Shown in pieces: positions 25,001-32,711 of a stretch of DNA of 64,000 bases (positions are counted from its first letter, which is position 1; the number at the start of each line of letters is the position of its first letter). The notes beneath the pieces were generated by a model, which saw only the letters and a list, made by a program, of their open reading frames with translations, ran no database searches and had not been told where the DNA came from. The stretch covers positions 51,696 to 115,695 of the forward strand of contig NW_003211810.1 of the NCBI RefSeq assembly GCF_000006405.1. The letters are read 5' to 3'. A program made the translations under genes and the position numbers. The stretch is from Perkinsus marinus ATCC 50983 (Eukaryota > Perkinsozoa > Perkinsida > Perkinsidae).

Positions 25001-26647
25001 TTGTCGTCCGAGTGAACATTCGAGGGATTCCGGACCAAACAGGCATCCAAAGCATACTCGATGTGCTAGGTATCGTTTACCGTTGCCACAGTGCAAGGCA
25101 AATCCCGGTAAACAATTCTCATGGTCATAGGTACCACCATTCTGCGGATCGGTTGATCCGGACTGAGAAGGTTTGAAAGAACTGCACAGACGCAACATAT
25201 AGAAGGCACTATGCACATCTGCAGGCACGACCACGGGAGAACATGTTACCCGAAGAGCTGCTAACATAGTAACTATCGGTAATGTGCATGTACTCGAAGG
25301 CGGCAAGCTTTCATTGGTTTCTCTCAAATCACATACGAGACGACCTTTGCTCGCTGTTCGAGTCGTTGCCCCATTATCCGGACCTCCCACCATAAACACT
25401 TCGCCTTCAGCATAGCCGTAAGGTACATTCTCAGTTGGCTTCCATAAGCCACGACTGACGTATCCCTCGATAAGCTCATCATGCAGCACCCGCGCTTCGG
25501 GACAGAGCTTCTCGTGAAGACGATGGGCGTAATGCCGGATATGTAGAGGTTTGCTCAACGATGGGCAGCAGATAGACCATGTGTAGCGTTGTCCTACAGG
25601 AAACGGAGTCTCCTCCTCCGGCAGCTTGCGTAGCCCAGTCGCATACCCTCGGTCATCGGGCCCGAACGGGACGACATTACATAGGCTTTTGCATAACTCA
25701 TCCAGAGGACGAACAGCACTCGACGGACATGGTAGGTTGACAAACGAGTCTGCTGATGGTTGGGTCGATCTAAGGTCGGGTAATGGCATGGGCTCGACGC
25801 ATCGCAGATAATCGTTAACGTAAGAACATATCGTTGGTTCTGTACGTGACATCTGAGCATCGAATATACAGACGCCTGACAAGAATACCCTTTCGCCACC
25901 ATCTATAACAAGGTGGAAGGACCGTTGTAGATCACGCCCCAAGAGGATAGAAGGTACATGTGAGCTGCCTACACTGCTCTGGATAGGTAGAATACGAACC
26001 TCACACGACTGAGGGGGAGATACGACTTCCCCACTCGGGTCCTTCAGAACTAACTGTCCACAGAGCACCTCTGACACTCGGACGTGTTCTCCATTGGCGA
26101 CCTTGACGGTAACTGGGCTTGCTTCACGAGGAGCAAGCTTCATACATTCTCCATCTACTCTAGAGATATAAGAGAAACCAGCACCAGAGTCGACAATGAG
26201 TTGTACATTATGATTATCGAAAGATCCGGATAATACGATCTCCGGTAATGGCCCTGAAGAGCCATAGTTCACACAATCAGTTTCAGATTCAGTAAGTGGA
26301 CCAACTGTGGGGGGAGTCACAGTAATATTAGACACAGCGCCCAGTAAAGGTCTATCGGAATGTACACGGTTTTCGGAATCTGATGACGATATTGAATACT
26401 CACATGCACAAAGGAGTGACGGATCGTCAATGATATTAGGGTTGGTACCCGAATCGAGGCAAGTATTACGGCTTGCACTTAAATTAACGGTATGAGGGGT
26501 TTTATCAACATGCAAAGAAGAGTTAAGTGGTACATAAACGTAGTCACATGGATCAGTAAGTCCACCGTGAACGTTGGTAGTGTCGCAGGCCCCATCACCC
26601 CCTCTCGGAGATAGAGCCTCAATTAGTTTCCCGACTTCATAACTGGC
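22046..26647 (-). CDS. pol: Pol polyprotein (protease-RT-RNase H-integrase)
   Basis: Open from 26647 to the stop at 22046. There is no ATG near its beginning; it is reached by a -1 shift from gag, and its frame overlaps the end of gag by 25 nt. Numbering from 26515: aspartic protease LIVDSGAGFSYI (about residue 107), reverse transcriptase with VPADVHSAFYMLRL and FVDDLL (about 525; F replaces the usual Y of YVDD), RNase H with LQTDSSGSGGGYY (about 720) and HLPGVANTRADGLSR, integrase zinc-binding H-x-H and C-x2-C (about 1090-1140), then DDE residues in GIDYV (about 1177), LSDRASYF (about 1230) and WEGSYYERLHG (about 1262). LLLNTRPLT and TPDSLVQG follow. An SH3/chromo-like tail (YKVRFLRSEHETVISHANI) ends the chain. 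All catalytic residues are present. Confidence 0.92.
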   Translation of the reverse strand, partial: ASYEVGKLIEALSPRGGDGACDTTNVHGGLTDPCDYVYVPLNSSLHVDKTPHTVNLSASRNTCLDSGTNPNIIDDPSLLCACEYSISSSDSENRVHSDRPLLGAVSNITVTPPTVGPLTESETDCVNYGSSGPLPEIVLSGSFDNHNVQLIVDSGAGFSYISRVDGECMKLAPREASPVTVKVANGEHVRVSEVLCGQLVLKDPSGEVVSPPQSCEVRILPIQSSVGSSHVPSILLGRDLQRSFHLVIDGGERVFLSGVCIFDAQMSRTEPTICSYVNDYLRCVEPMPLPDLRSTQPSADSFVNLPCPSSAVRPLDELCKSLCNVVPFGPDDRGYATGLRKLPEEETPFPVGQRYTWSICCPSLSKPLHIRHYAHRLHEKLCPEARVLHDELIEGYVSRGLWKPTENVPYGYAEGEVFMVGGPDNGATTRTASKGRLVCDLRETNESLPPSSTCTLPIVTMLAALRVTCSPVVVPADVHSAFYMLRLCSSFKPSQSGSTDPQNGGTYDHENCLPGFALHCGNGKRYLAHRVCFGCLFGPESLECSLGRQIQSFRTSTLCDMVASGIAHFVDDLLLHFSMEDACKIVFLLSILLSYLSLCGFAISVLKFAILVHQSVQSQGASLQPYVRESMPVLGVLLSYDQKGLVIDCNRRSGLEKAKKLLEADCWSRQAVYRIAGALGMDKAGLHADVKPLCDAARRLFGRIPRTTSWSTMLNDEDLTPRQRECWRRIREQMLVYISEGLEHPCHHGIPILSSSEPRCLILQTDSSGSGGGYYVYLALPSGEEVPLMTDSWIWSPRQARYHSNRRELISLFRGVASVARILQQLQSTQYQSCKPLEQWLNLTIECDNAASVRWCQTTASTLKVTAVERDAIIRLVGALGSQLQAIKAVVPYEIRHLPGVANTRADGLSRVLEAAIPGTSATIHTLLQAVVVEDQALVGSKKKGLFETAEEMHAEGERDADTDWCCEGCPGHPLPTSDSHAGYNSAVHLVEECFPFIVPELQSTAFIDKCCLTRDSSAEPSVSQGYPLVRRLKECSWGAGDMFYLVAVMRWCLRTWNTLARDPHADTFTDYPTVWDRSDLLVVIRSDQQSCPSLPPSSDVGRGTGPYFRIHDVVHLRSAGPTGIIEYKPYVSSYMRDVLLRDIHRSNDHCSPSYSRSQLLTGYCSTRVTIAARQICRKQCALCIRFARKARWTLPVGGPMFDIRTLLTSPSYRPYEAIGIDYVTIEGVKVVSFCCVATRHMTLIYTPTESTTGLIMAFQEFMMLWGTPRLVLSDRASYFKSVQWNQFLKGHNILSWLNAAVAPWEGSYYERLHGVVRTILRPMLLIPYTRRMLREFDPRSVQDVRSLRLLLLEVSLLLNTRPLTIDCEDGVITPDSLVQGYTRSTSTSSLPTPIVEADEVIPAVPDPVGAAAVNISPSAAVLPSRGPDTAPRRVAAVRRVFLDYHFRRLKERSNAQYHSNGQWKVFEVGAPVFVQAAKSIVPARILEAYPARDGVVRRYKVRFLRSEHETVISHANIAAAFPWETLVSDDDL

Positions 26648-28068
26648 CTACCACGAGTACTCCCCGGGACGAATGCTCGGATCTTCAGGCCCTGAGACGT
26701 CCCCTCGGAGCTCGCGGGAACACCGTTGTGGATCAGTTTCGAGGCCTCGGCCTTGTTGTCAAAGGTAGCGAACCCGTACCGGTGCCCACGTTTATGGACA
26801 TGAGCACGCACTTCCTTAGCACCGAGATCACTGAAGGTCTTGCGGATCGACTCTGGGGAGATCGCCTTATCAGTGCGGAAGTACACGACCGATCCCTCCG
26901 GGAAATTGGATGCCCACTCAGTAATGGTAGGTCCACGCCGTAGAGATCCTTGGTTATCCGACACTTGTCGAATCCGATCTGGTGACGCTTTAGGTTGCAG
27001 GTGATGGGTCACCTCCGCAACTTTACAAACCGACCGTACCATTTGACATAGATCAACCGCTGGTGATAACCTTGGGGCAGGAGCCGTGTTGTGAACCCGG
27101 ACGTAATCCTCCCATATAGGCGCCCCTTCTTTCGGGACTTCTCTCAGGATGCGATTAACAACTCCCTCAAGAAGGTCAGAAGGTAGTTTAGCGAGGAAAC
27201 TGGCAACAAGGTAACGCGACTCACTGAACCCAGCTGAATACACCGCCATCCACATGTTCGTGATAATAGTGACATGGTGGATGAAGTCGTCAACATACTG
27301 ATAACCCTTAAACCTCAGCTCTCGGAGACGGCGGGCTACCTCAGTGCGCATTGCTACCCGGTCCCCGAAGACCTGATTGAGTATATCGCTCATCTCCCGC
27401 CAACGATACTTGGTCTGGATCGCTACGTCCATCGCCCTCTCGTACACTTCAGCCACATTCTCGAGACTCTGCAGATACTTCGTGACCAAGATCGTCTCTG
27501 GCACGGTGGCAGTGAAGATCCCCTGATCATCGAGAGTGCCAAGACCCGCCTCATGAAAGATGATGCCGGCCATCTCGTTGTGCTCTCGGAACCGAAATTT
27601 ATCCTTCAATTTTGGTAGGAAGATCTTAGCCGTGATTGCATTAGGATTCTTCAGTCTAGACGGTGACGGGTTGGACGTATTGACCAGTGGAGTAGCGAGA
27701 TCATCCTCCTCGCCTGTCGGGCTGGCGTCAATAGATGGCTCAGGACTACGGGCTTTCACCAAGGCCTCATCATAGGCTCGCTCAGCAAGTGTAACCTTGG
27801 CACAAGCGTCGGCATAGTGGTCCTCGAGCTCTTCCTCCTCAACCAAGAGTGCATGTAGCTCAGGGTCCTCCTCACCGACTCCCTCGGCCTCGCGATCTCG
27901 AATGACTTGACGTTGGGCTGCTAGGCGGTTGGCCAAGCGTGTTCTGGCAGCTCTCGCCGTTGTACGGGACGACTTGAGACTTGGAAGGCTTAGAGATCCT
28001 GCCGCTGTCGCCACTATGTTGATGTCCGGCGCCTCCTGTCGTTCCCTTGTGTCAACACGACCCGACAT
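26623..28068 (-). CDS. gag: Gag-like structural protein with C-terminal RRM-like domain
   Basis: The first ATG in frame is at 28068, within the 5' LTR, so the first 17 codons (MSGRVDTRERQEAPDIN) are LTR sequence and the next codons are the primer-binding site. About 481 residues to TAA at 26625-26623. An Arg/Ala/Glu-rich coiled-coil region (near 27950-27760) precedes a capsid-like helical part (near 27640-27130). The C-terminal ~75 residues look like an RNA-recognition motif: VVYFRTDKAI as RNP2 and HRYGFATF as RNP1, with the spacing of a beta-alpha-beta fold. No CCHC zinc knuckle is present, so this domain probably supplies RNA binding; this is inference. The frame also stays open 30 nt 5' of the ATG, but with a GTG start only. 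Confidence 0.85.
   Translation of the reverse strand: MSGRVDTRERQEAPDINIVATAAGSLSLPSLKSSRTTARAARTRLANRLAAQRQVIRDREAEGVGEEDPELHALLVEEEELEDHYADACAKVTLAERAYDEALVKARSPEPSIDASPTGEEDDLATPLVNTSNPSPSRLKNPNAITAKIFLPKLKDKFRFREHNEMAGIIFHEAGLGTLDDQGIFTATVPETILVTKYLQSLENVAEVYERAMDVAIQTKYRWREMSDILNQVFGDRVAMRTEVARRLRELRFKGYQYVDDFIHHVTIITNMWMAVYSAGFSESRYLVASFLAKLPSDLLEGVVNRILREVPKEGAPIWEDYVRVHNTAPAPRLSPAVDLCQMVRSVCKVAEVTHHLQPKASPDRIRQVSDNQGSLRRGPTITEWASNFPEGSVVYFRTDKAISPESIRKTFSDLGAKEVRAHVHKRGHRYGFATFDNKAEASKLIHNGVPASSEGTSQGLKIRAFVPGSTRGRPVMKSGN
26626..26632 (-). promoter_or_regulatory. Canonical -1 ribosomal frameshift heptamer (G GGA AAC)
   Basis: In the gag frame the codons read TCG GGA AAC TAA. The heptamer GGGAAAC fits X-XXY-YYZ exactly and ends at the gag stop codon. 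A -1 slip continues as GGG AAA CTA ATT into pol, which is open from 26647 to 22046. A short stem (CTCT/AGAG) can form about 10 nt downstream; no stronger pseudoknot was worked out. Confidence 0.8.
27998..28013 (-). other. Primer-binding site
   Basis: TGGCGACAGCGGCAGG starts three bases inside the 5' LTR and begins with TGG, the complement of a tRNA CCA end. It would pair with a tRNA ending GCCGCTGTCGCCA; which tRNA that is cannot be decided here. It also codes for gag residues 18-23 or so. Confidence 0.65.
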
Positions 28069-28273
28069 TAGCTGGAGAGATGCGACCCAAACGTACACTG
28101 AGACCTTGAGCCAAGATGGCTACGGACTTACGAGCTAGTAACGCTCAATGCTCAAGATCAATAGTACGGAATGTATCCTATGCTCACACTTGTACGCGAG
28201 CACAAGGAGAAAGTCTGTACGCATGCACAAAAAGGTGACGCTCTCTGCCGCACGGACTGGTCGAGCATCAATA
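28017..28273 (-). repeat. 5' LTR of the Bel/Pao element
   Basis: Identical to 21714-21970. Its 3' part contains the gag ATG (28068). It must therefore carry promoter, leader and the beginning of the coding sequence in 257 bp. Confidence 0.95.
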
Positions 28274-28973
28274 GTGGCCCACCCATCCGATGCCGGCCTT
28301 ATCAGTAGTATGACCATACCGAGATGTCGCATGCAAAGGCGTTACTGGCCACTTTCCTCTCGGTTTTCTTCCACGTAGCCTCCCACAGAGTGCTACACAC
28401 TAGCGAATACGCAGGAAACTGCAACGACTGCAGCCCACCTTGTAAAGTACGGCTTTTTACAGTAGTTCAGCCCATCCGGACTTTTCGTGTTTTTAATCTC
28501 CAGACGTGTTATTTTGACAAGCTCTTTGTTGTTCTTTGGCCCCCTCACTCGACACAACAGTGGTCAGTTCAACAACGTAAGGAACATCGTCAAGGAAATA
28601 ATAACGAAATCATGTATTTCACCACCAACAACAACAGCAACCATGAAGTTAGAGTGACCATGACGTACTTGTAAAAACTGAAAAACGGCCAAGTCGCGGC
28701 GGCACAGCAGCGAGCGGGAGAATGCAAGACAAAACCAAAAAGGTGTGATGATATCCGACAGTGAACTCACTTGGTTCAGACTAAATGATGCCGATATTGG
28801 CAGACCTCAGGCTGAAGATATATAGTGTATAACTTCCTCATTGAAGAGGTCAACAACTTGTAAAACATAGTGACAGTGCTCATAAGGAAAGACAGGAACC
28901 AAGACTGACTCTGCTCCTACGACCAGGGTTGGGCCTAGAATGTTGGCTAGGGCGGCATGTTGCCTATTGCAAC
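28274..28973. other. Intergenic, nothing recognised
   Basis: 700 bp between the retroelement and the zinc transporter stop. No exon, RNA gene or repeat recognised on either strand. Confidence 0.4.
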
Positions 28974-30774
28974 AGTGGGGAAGCGTCCTCAGGGGAGACG
29001 ATCACCACTGATGCTGATACCGCCACTGAGGCCACACCACAAGTATCATCCCCCTTGTTACACGCTTGATTATGACAGCAGGAACTCTGAGCCAACAACA
29101 ACAGCAACAAAGAATGCTCAAGGCAAGCACACATTGCCTACCTGGAGGGCGTTGAAGTCGACATCCTCAGCTCGCACTTCTAGCTGGAAAGTCGTATGGC
29201 TGATACCCATGTCGTTGGCAACCTTGGTGGCCTCGCTCAGTACTCGACCTGACAATGACAAAAGAGTTTCTAAACAGCGCCGCCACCGGTGACTCACTGC
29301 AGCTCGAGCACCCGGAGACGACTATGTGAGCCGTACAGATACTACCCGTCGAACCGACACTCCAAACGTGGATATCATGGACCTGAGCAGCAAAGATACA
29401 AAACATGCCCGATGAAGGCCATTACGCATTGGACGTGCTCCACGTGTCTGAGCTTGGTCTGCAGTAGGTCTACATCAATACCGTCCGGCACCCTCAGCAT
29501 CAGGATTAGCACTGACTGCTTTACTGTTTCTGAGATGGATGACAGCATGACCATCTTCTAGGGGCACAGCGAGGCTCACTGGAGGTGGTGAACATGACCA
29601 GGCCCGAGAAGAGGATGGTACACGCTGGGTCAGCATAGCTAAGGAGGAAGGGCTAAACGAAGGGCATGGCAGTCGTCAGAGTACTTCCATTTCGATATGC
29701 CATTGATGTAACCAACTTCAAAGGGCTCCCAATAAATGAGGATGGCAGCCAGTAACACACCCAGAGACTGGACCTGTGGGCATACCATGAGCAGGGAGAT
29801 GGATGGTAAGACTTACAATGTCTCCGAGGACGTGGACGACAGCAGCATTCAAGGCGAGGTTGTTGCTATCTGAGTAGGGAACAGATTAGATACCGTCACC
29901 AGCGCTACACTGGAGGAGACAAGACTACTTCACAGTACAGATCAACTATGTGTTCGCCGGGAATATACGACTTGACACAGGAAGGTTCCGGTGGCGACAA
30001 ACTCGAAAATTACTATCAGACCTCCTTCCAGAGTCGGTACTACCATGCGAATGGGTATGCGTATTTGCACCATCCCCTACGTCCTCTAGATTGCCATGGG
30101 AATGGTCATGACCAACGCGTGCTCCTCCGTGGCTATGATTATGACCGAGAGTGACCATCAGACAAAAGTTCACCAGCAAGCCGATGAGCTGAGGTTATGG
30201 TATGGCCATCGGGGGCTGCAACCGCCCCACCTACCGCCATGATGCTCATTAGGCCACCATTAACCTCTTCGAGGTTTATGAATCGCTGAAGGGCCTCCCA
30301 CAGGAGGACGCCGGTCATGAACCACACTATCATCACGGAGAACAGGGCACCGAGGATTTCAGCTTGACGATAGCCGTATCTGGAGCCAGCCGTTCCAGGG
30401 CGAGAGGCGGCTGCTCACGTGTATTGGGAGGTGGGGGTCTTCCCAGCTAACACTACGGCGAAGAGGGATACAGCGAAGCCTGATACGTCGGACACGATAT
30501 GAGCTGCGTCCGTGATCTGATTTGCGGAAGGAGTGGTATGAGATCCACGGCAAGGTAAATATATTACAATTGCCAGGGAATGGGCTAGAATACCCCCGAC
30601 AATCTCCAATATCATAAAGAACATCGACAGGCATATAGCCTTCCTCAGCCGCCGTTGTACCTACTACCAGCACTCCTATTTCCACTCCAGGTCCCTCACT
30701 ACCTCCTTGGCCGGCTGCTCGTTGCCCTCACCTCCCTCAGTAGGGGCCGTCGGGACTATCCTCTTCTTCGGCAT
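28974..30774 (-). CDS. ZnT/CDF zinc transporter
   Basis: Cation diffusion facilitator moving Zn out of the cytosol across an internal or plasma membrane, normally as a proton-coupled dimer. ATG 30774 (MPKKRIVPTAPTEGG), TAG 28976-28974. TM1 is MFFMILEIVGGILAHSLAI; TM2 carries the metal site H-x3-D in DAAHIVSDVSGF (near 30490). TM3-4 lie near 30330-30190. The cytosolic loop is His-rich (HNHSHGG, HDHSHG, HTHSHGS, near 30160-30060) as in ZnT2-8 types. TM5 gives the second H-x3-D in VVHVLGDIVQSLGV, and TM6 is near 29680. The cytosolic C-terminal domain shows HDIHVWSVGS (near 29370) and TAHIVVSG. A Cys/His-containing tail (SSCCHNQACNKGDDTC) may add a metal site. Introns are 30-60 nt. Confidence 0.88.
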
Positions 30775-31261
30775 GGACACTACTGTGAATTTGGTATCGC
30801 CACCTTCATCCTTGACAGTCCGGCTGCCTGGCGATGATGGCATTGACTAACTACTGCATAGAGACACCTAGGCACCTCCTTGAGCGGATCATGACCAATG
30901 CTGCGACAAGACGCGAACAAGGCCAATACCATACCACGGTGAAATCATGCCAAAATCCATAGGCAAGTACCATACGCTCCATGTGACTCTATTATGACCA
31001 CAGCCCTCAATCCAACGTCTGTCCTACACGCGCATCCTCGTCAGCCAACCTTCTGCTCCCAATTAGCACCACAATTTTGCAATTTTTCAACTTTTGTTAC
31101 TGCTTACGCGCACGCCCGGTCTGACGTTCTGCCTTTTCTCCCAGGTAGATTTCTGCCGCTGCTGTCGGTGATAGGGAGTGTAGTAGAGTCGCTTGCTCGA
31201 ATTTGTGGTTATAGTTTTACGTGGCGTAGTGCTGCCGCGTTGTCAATTTATTTCCAAACCA
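30775..31261. other. Divergent promoter interval
   Basis: About 490 bp between the zinc transporter (minus) and the PRELI gene (plus). No motif recognised beyond general AT-rich patches near 31070-31140. Confidence 0.35.
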
Positions 31262-32366
31262 ATGCGATTTTTCGAGAGGACCCACACGTTCCCGTACGAC
31301 TGGGAAACCTGTAAGTCGGAAGGGGTGTTGTCCTGGCTCGGACAAGCGTATCATAGGATGACCTTATAAGATACGAACTAGGTCAGCTTTGGTCCCTTAT
31401 GTCAGGTACCTCAGCATGGTGGACGAAATACCCCAATCCTGACCAGCCTCATGTGAAGCAGGTTGACACTCTGTGCCGAGAGGTCGACCGCGACTCAGGA
31501 GTGAGCCTACCATATCGACTACTTACAGTGATGGCTTTTCAGAAGCTCAGAGTTCGTCGATTGTTTTACCTTGAGCACGATCTACCTAGTTGGGTCAGGA
31601 TGATGTACAAGAGGAATATGGAGGTTGGGCGGCGGCCCTTATAGAGTAGCAACAACATCGGCTCCTTTCAGGGCTATGCTGTCGAAGACGTTGAGTGTGA
31701 TGTCCGCAACAAGAAGTTAGTGGCTAAAGGGTCTAACTACACCTTCAGTGAGTGGCCTTAGTGGCCCCTTCGAGCCCCTGCTTGGCTTTCTTCAGGCAGT
31801 TTCTTTCGAATGCAAGAGACTATCACCTATGAGCAGCATCCGGAAAATCCCGAGTACTTGGGCGGTTGGCACGTGGTAGCGTAGGGCTCACTTGGTCAGT
31901 GTAGGTGGACTCTCTATCGGCAGCGGATGAACTTCAGCGTCTCTGGACTTGGGGTCCTCTGCGGTCGGCTGGAACAAGCCGCTCGAGACAGTTCAGCTCA
32001 GAAGGCCCACAACGGTGAGGGGTCGCTCGGGTGGGGGTAGAGGGCAGGAGGTGTCGTAGGTGTCACTGTCATGAACAAACTCATCGAACGGCTGCATCTC
32101 ACTGATTGGAAGGCCGATTTGGATAGTTGGAGGCAGGAGGTAGCAGTCGGGCCGGGGATCGAACTTGGGTCGCTTGTGAGCTGGACAAGACCTCTATCCA
32201 GGTCTCCAAAATGACTGATGATGCTTTGGAGAAGGGCCGAATCACCGCAGCGGAGGCAACAGAGAGGCTTAGACGATTCCAGTCTGAGGCTAAAGGCCGC
32301 ATCCAGCGTGCTGAGTCATCCTTCATCAACAGAGTGGCCCGAGCCGCGGTAGCCTCCCTCCTCTAG
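31262..32366 (+). CDS. PRELI/MSF1 domain protein (mitochondrial lipid transfer)
   Basis: PRELI/Ups proteins shuttle phosphatidic acid or phosphatidylserine across the mitochondrial intermembrane space with TRIAP1/Mdm35. ATG at 31262 gives MRFFERTHTFPYDWET. After an intron of about 90 nt with a GTAAGT donor comes CTSAWWTKYPNPDQPHVKQV, matching the family's WxKYPNP core. Next are REVDRDSG|KLRVRRLFYLE, LPSWVRMMYKRNME, GYAVEDVECDVRNKKLV, FFRMQETITYEQHPE, WTLYRQRMNFSVSG, and a helical tail ending AVASLL and TAG at 32366. Seven or so short introns, one possibly only 24 nt (near 31886). The N-terminal Met directly starts the fold, as in family members without a cleaved presequence. Confidence 0.8.
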
Positions 32367-32711
32367 TTTTTCCTCCCAGATCAGGCTCCCTCAGGTCCAC
32401 TGCGAGGCTAATGGTGGCAATGCCCTGGACAGTACCACCCAGGACTGATCCCGCTCGAAGTGCTCGTGTAGAGCCCACTATCCCGTCTTCCCTAGGCTGT
32501 GCGGCGTCGACGCTGGCCTGTTTCCGCATCCAAACGAATCTTAGGTTCGAGCGTGTATGATACCATTTAGGTCTCTTTTTTGTCACATTTCGTCCTATCT
32601 TATCCTACACACCGTAGTACTTATATTTATCACTCTGAGGGTGTCGTCGTATTGTGTTACAGTAGAGCTATATTCCTTGGGAAGCGTTTTGTATCCTCGG
32701 CATTCCCCTGC
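32367..32711. other. Intergenic, nothing recognised
   Basis: 345 bp between the PRELI stop and the nucleoporin ATG, both on the plus strand; likely promoter of the latter. Confidence 0.4.

Larger units (their letters stand above)
21714..28273 (-). mobile_element. Complete Bel/Pao-type LTR retrotransposon
   Basis: 6560-bp element with two identical 257-bp LTRs, a 4-bp target duplication (GTGG before 21714 and after 28273), primer-binding site, gag, pol and polypurine tract, all in order on the minus strand. Pol order is protease, RT, RNase H, integrase. The integrase C-terminal region has the Bel/Pao arrangement LLLNTRPLT ... ITPDSLVQG after the catalytic Glu. Perfect LTR identity and intact frames mean the insertion is very recent and may still be active. 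LTR ends read TATTGATG...CATCAACA in element orientation, with a near-perfect terminal inverted repeat. Confidence 0.93.

Noticed and set aside
32140-32180. tRNA-like GGGATCGAACTTGGG
   Set aside because: No paired arms around it; it is in an intron of the PRELI gene.
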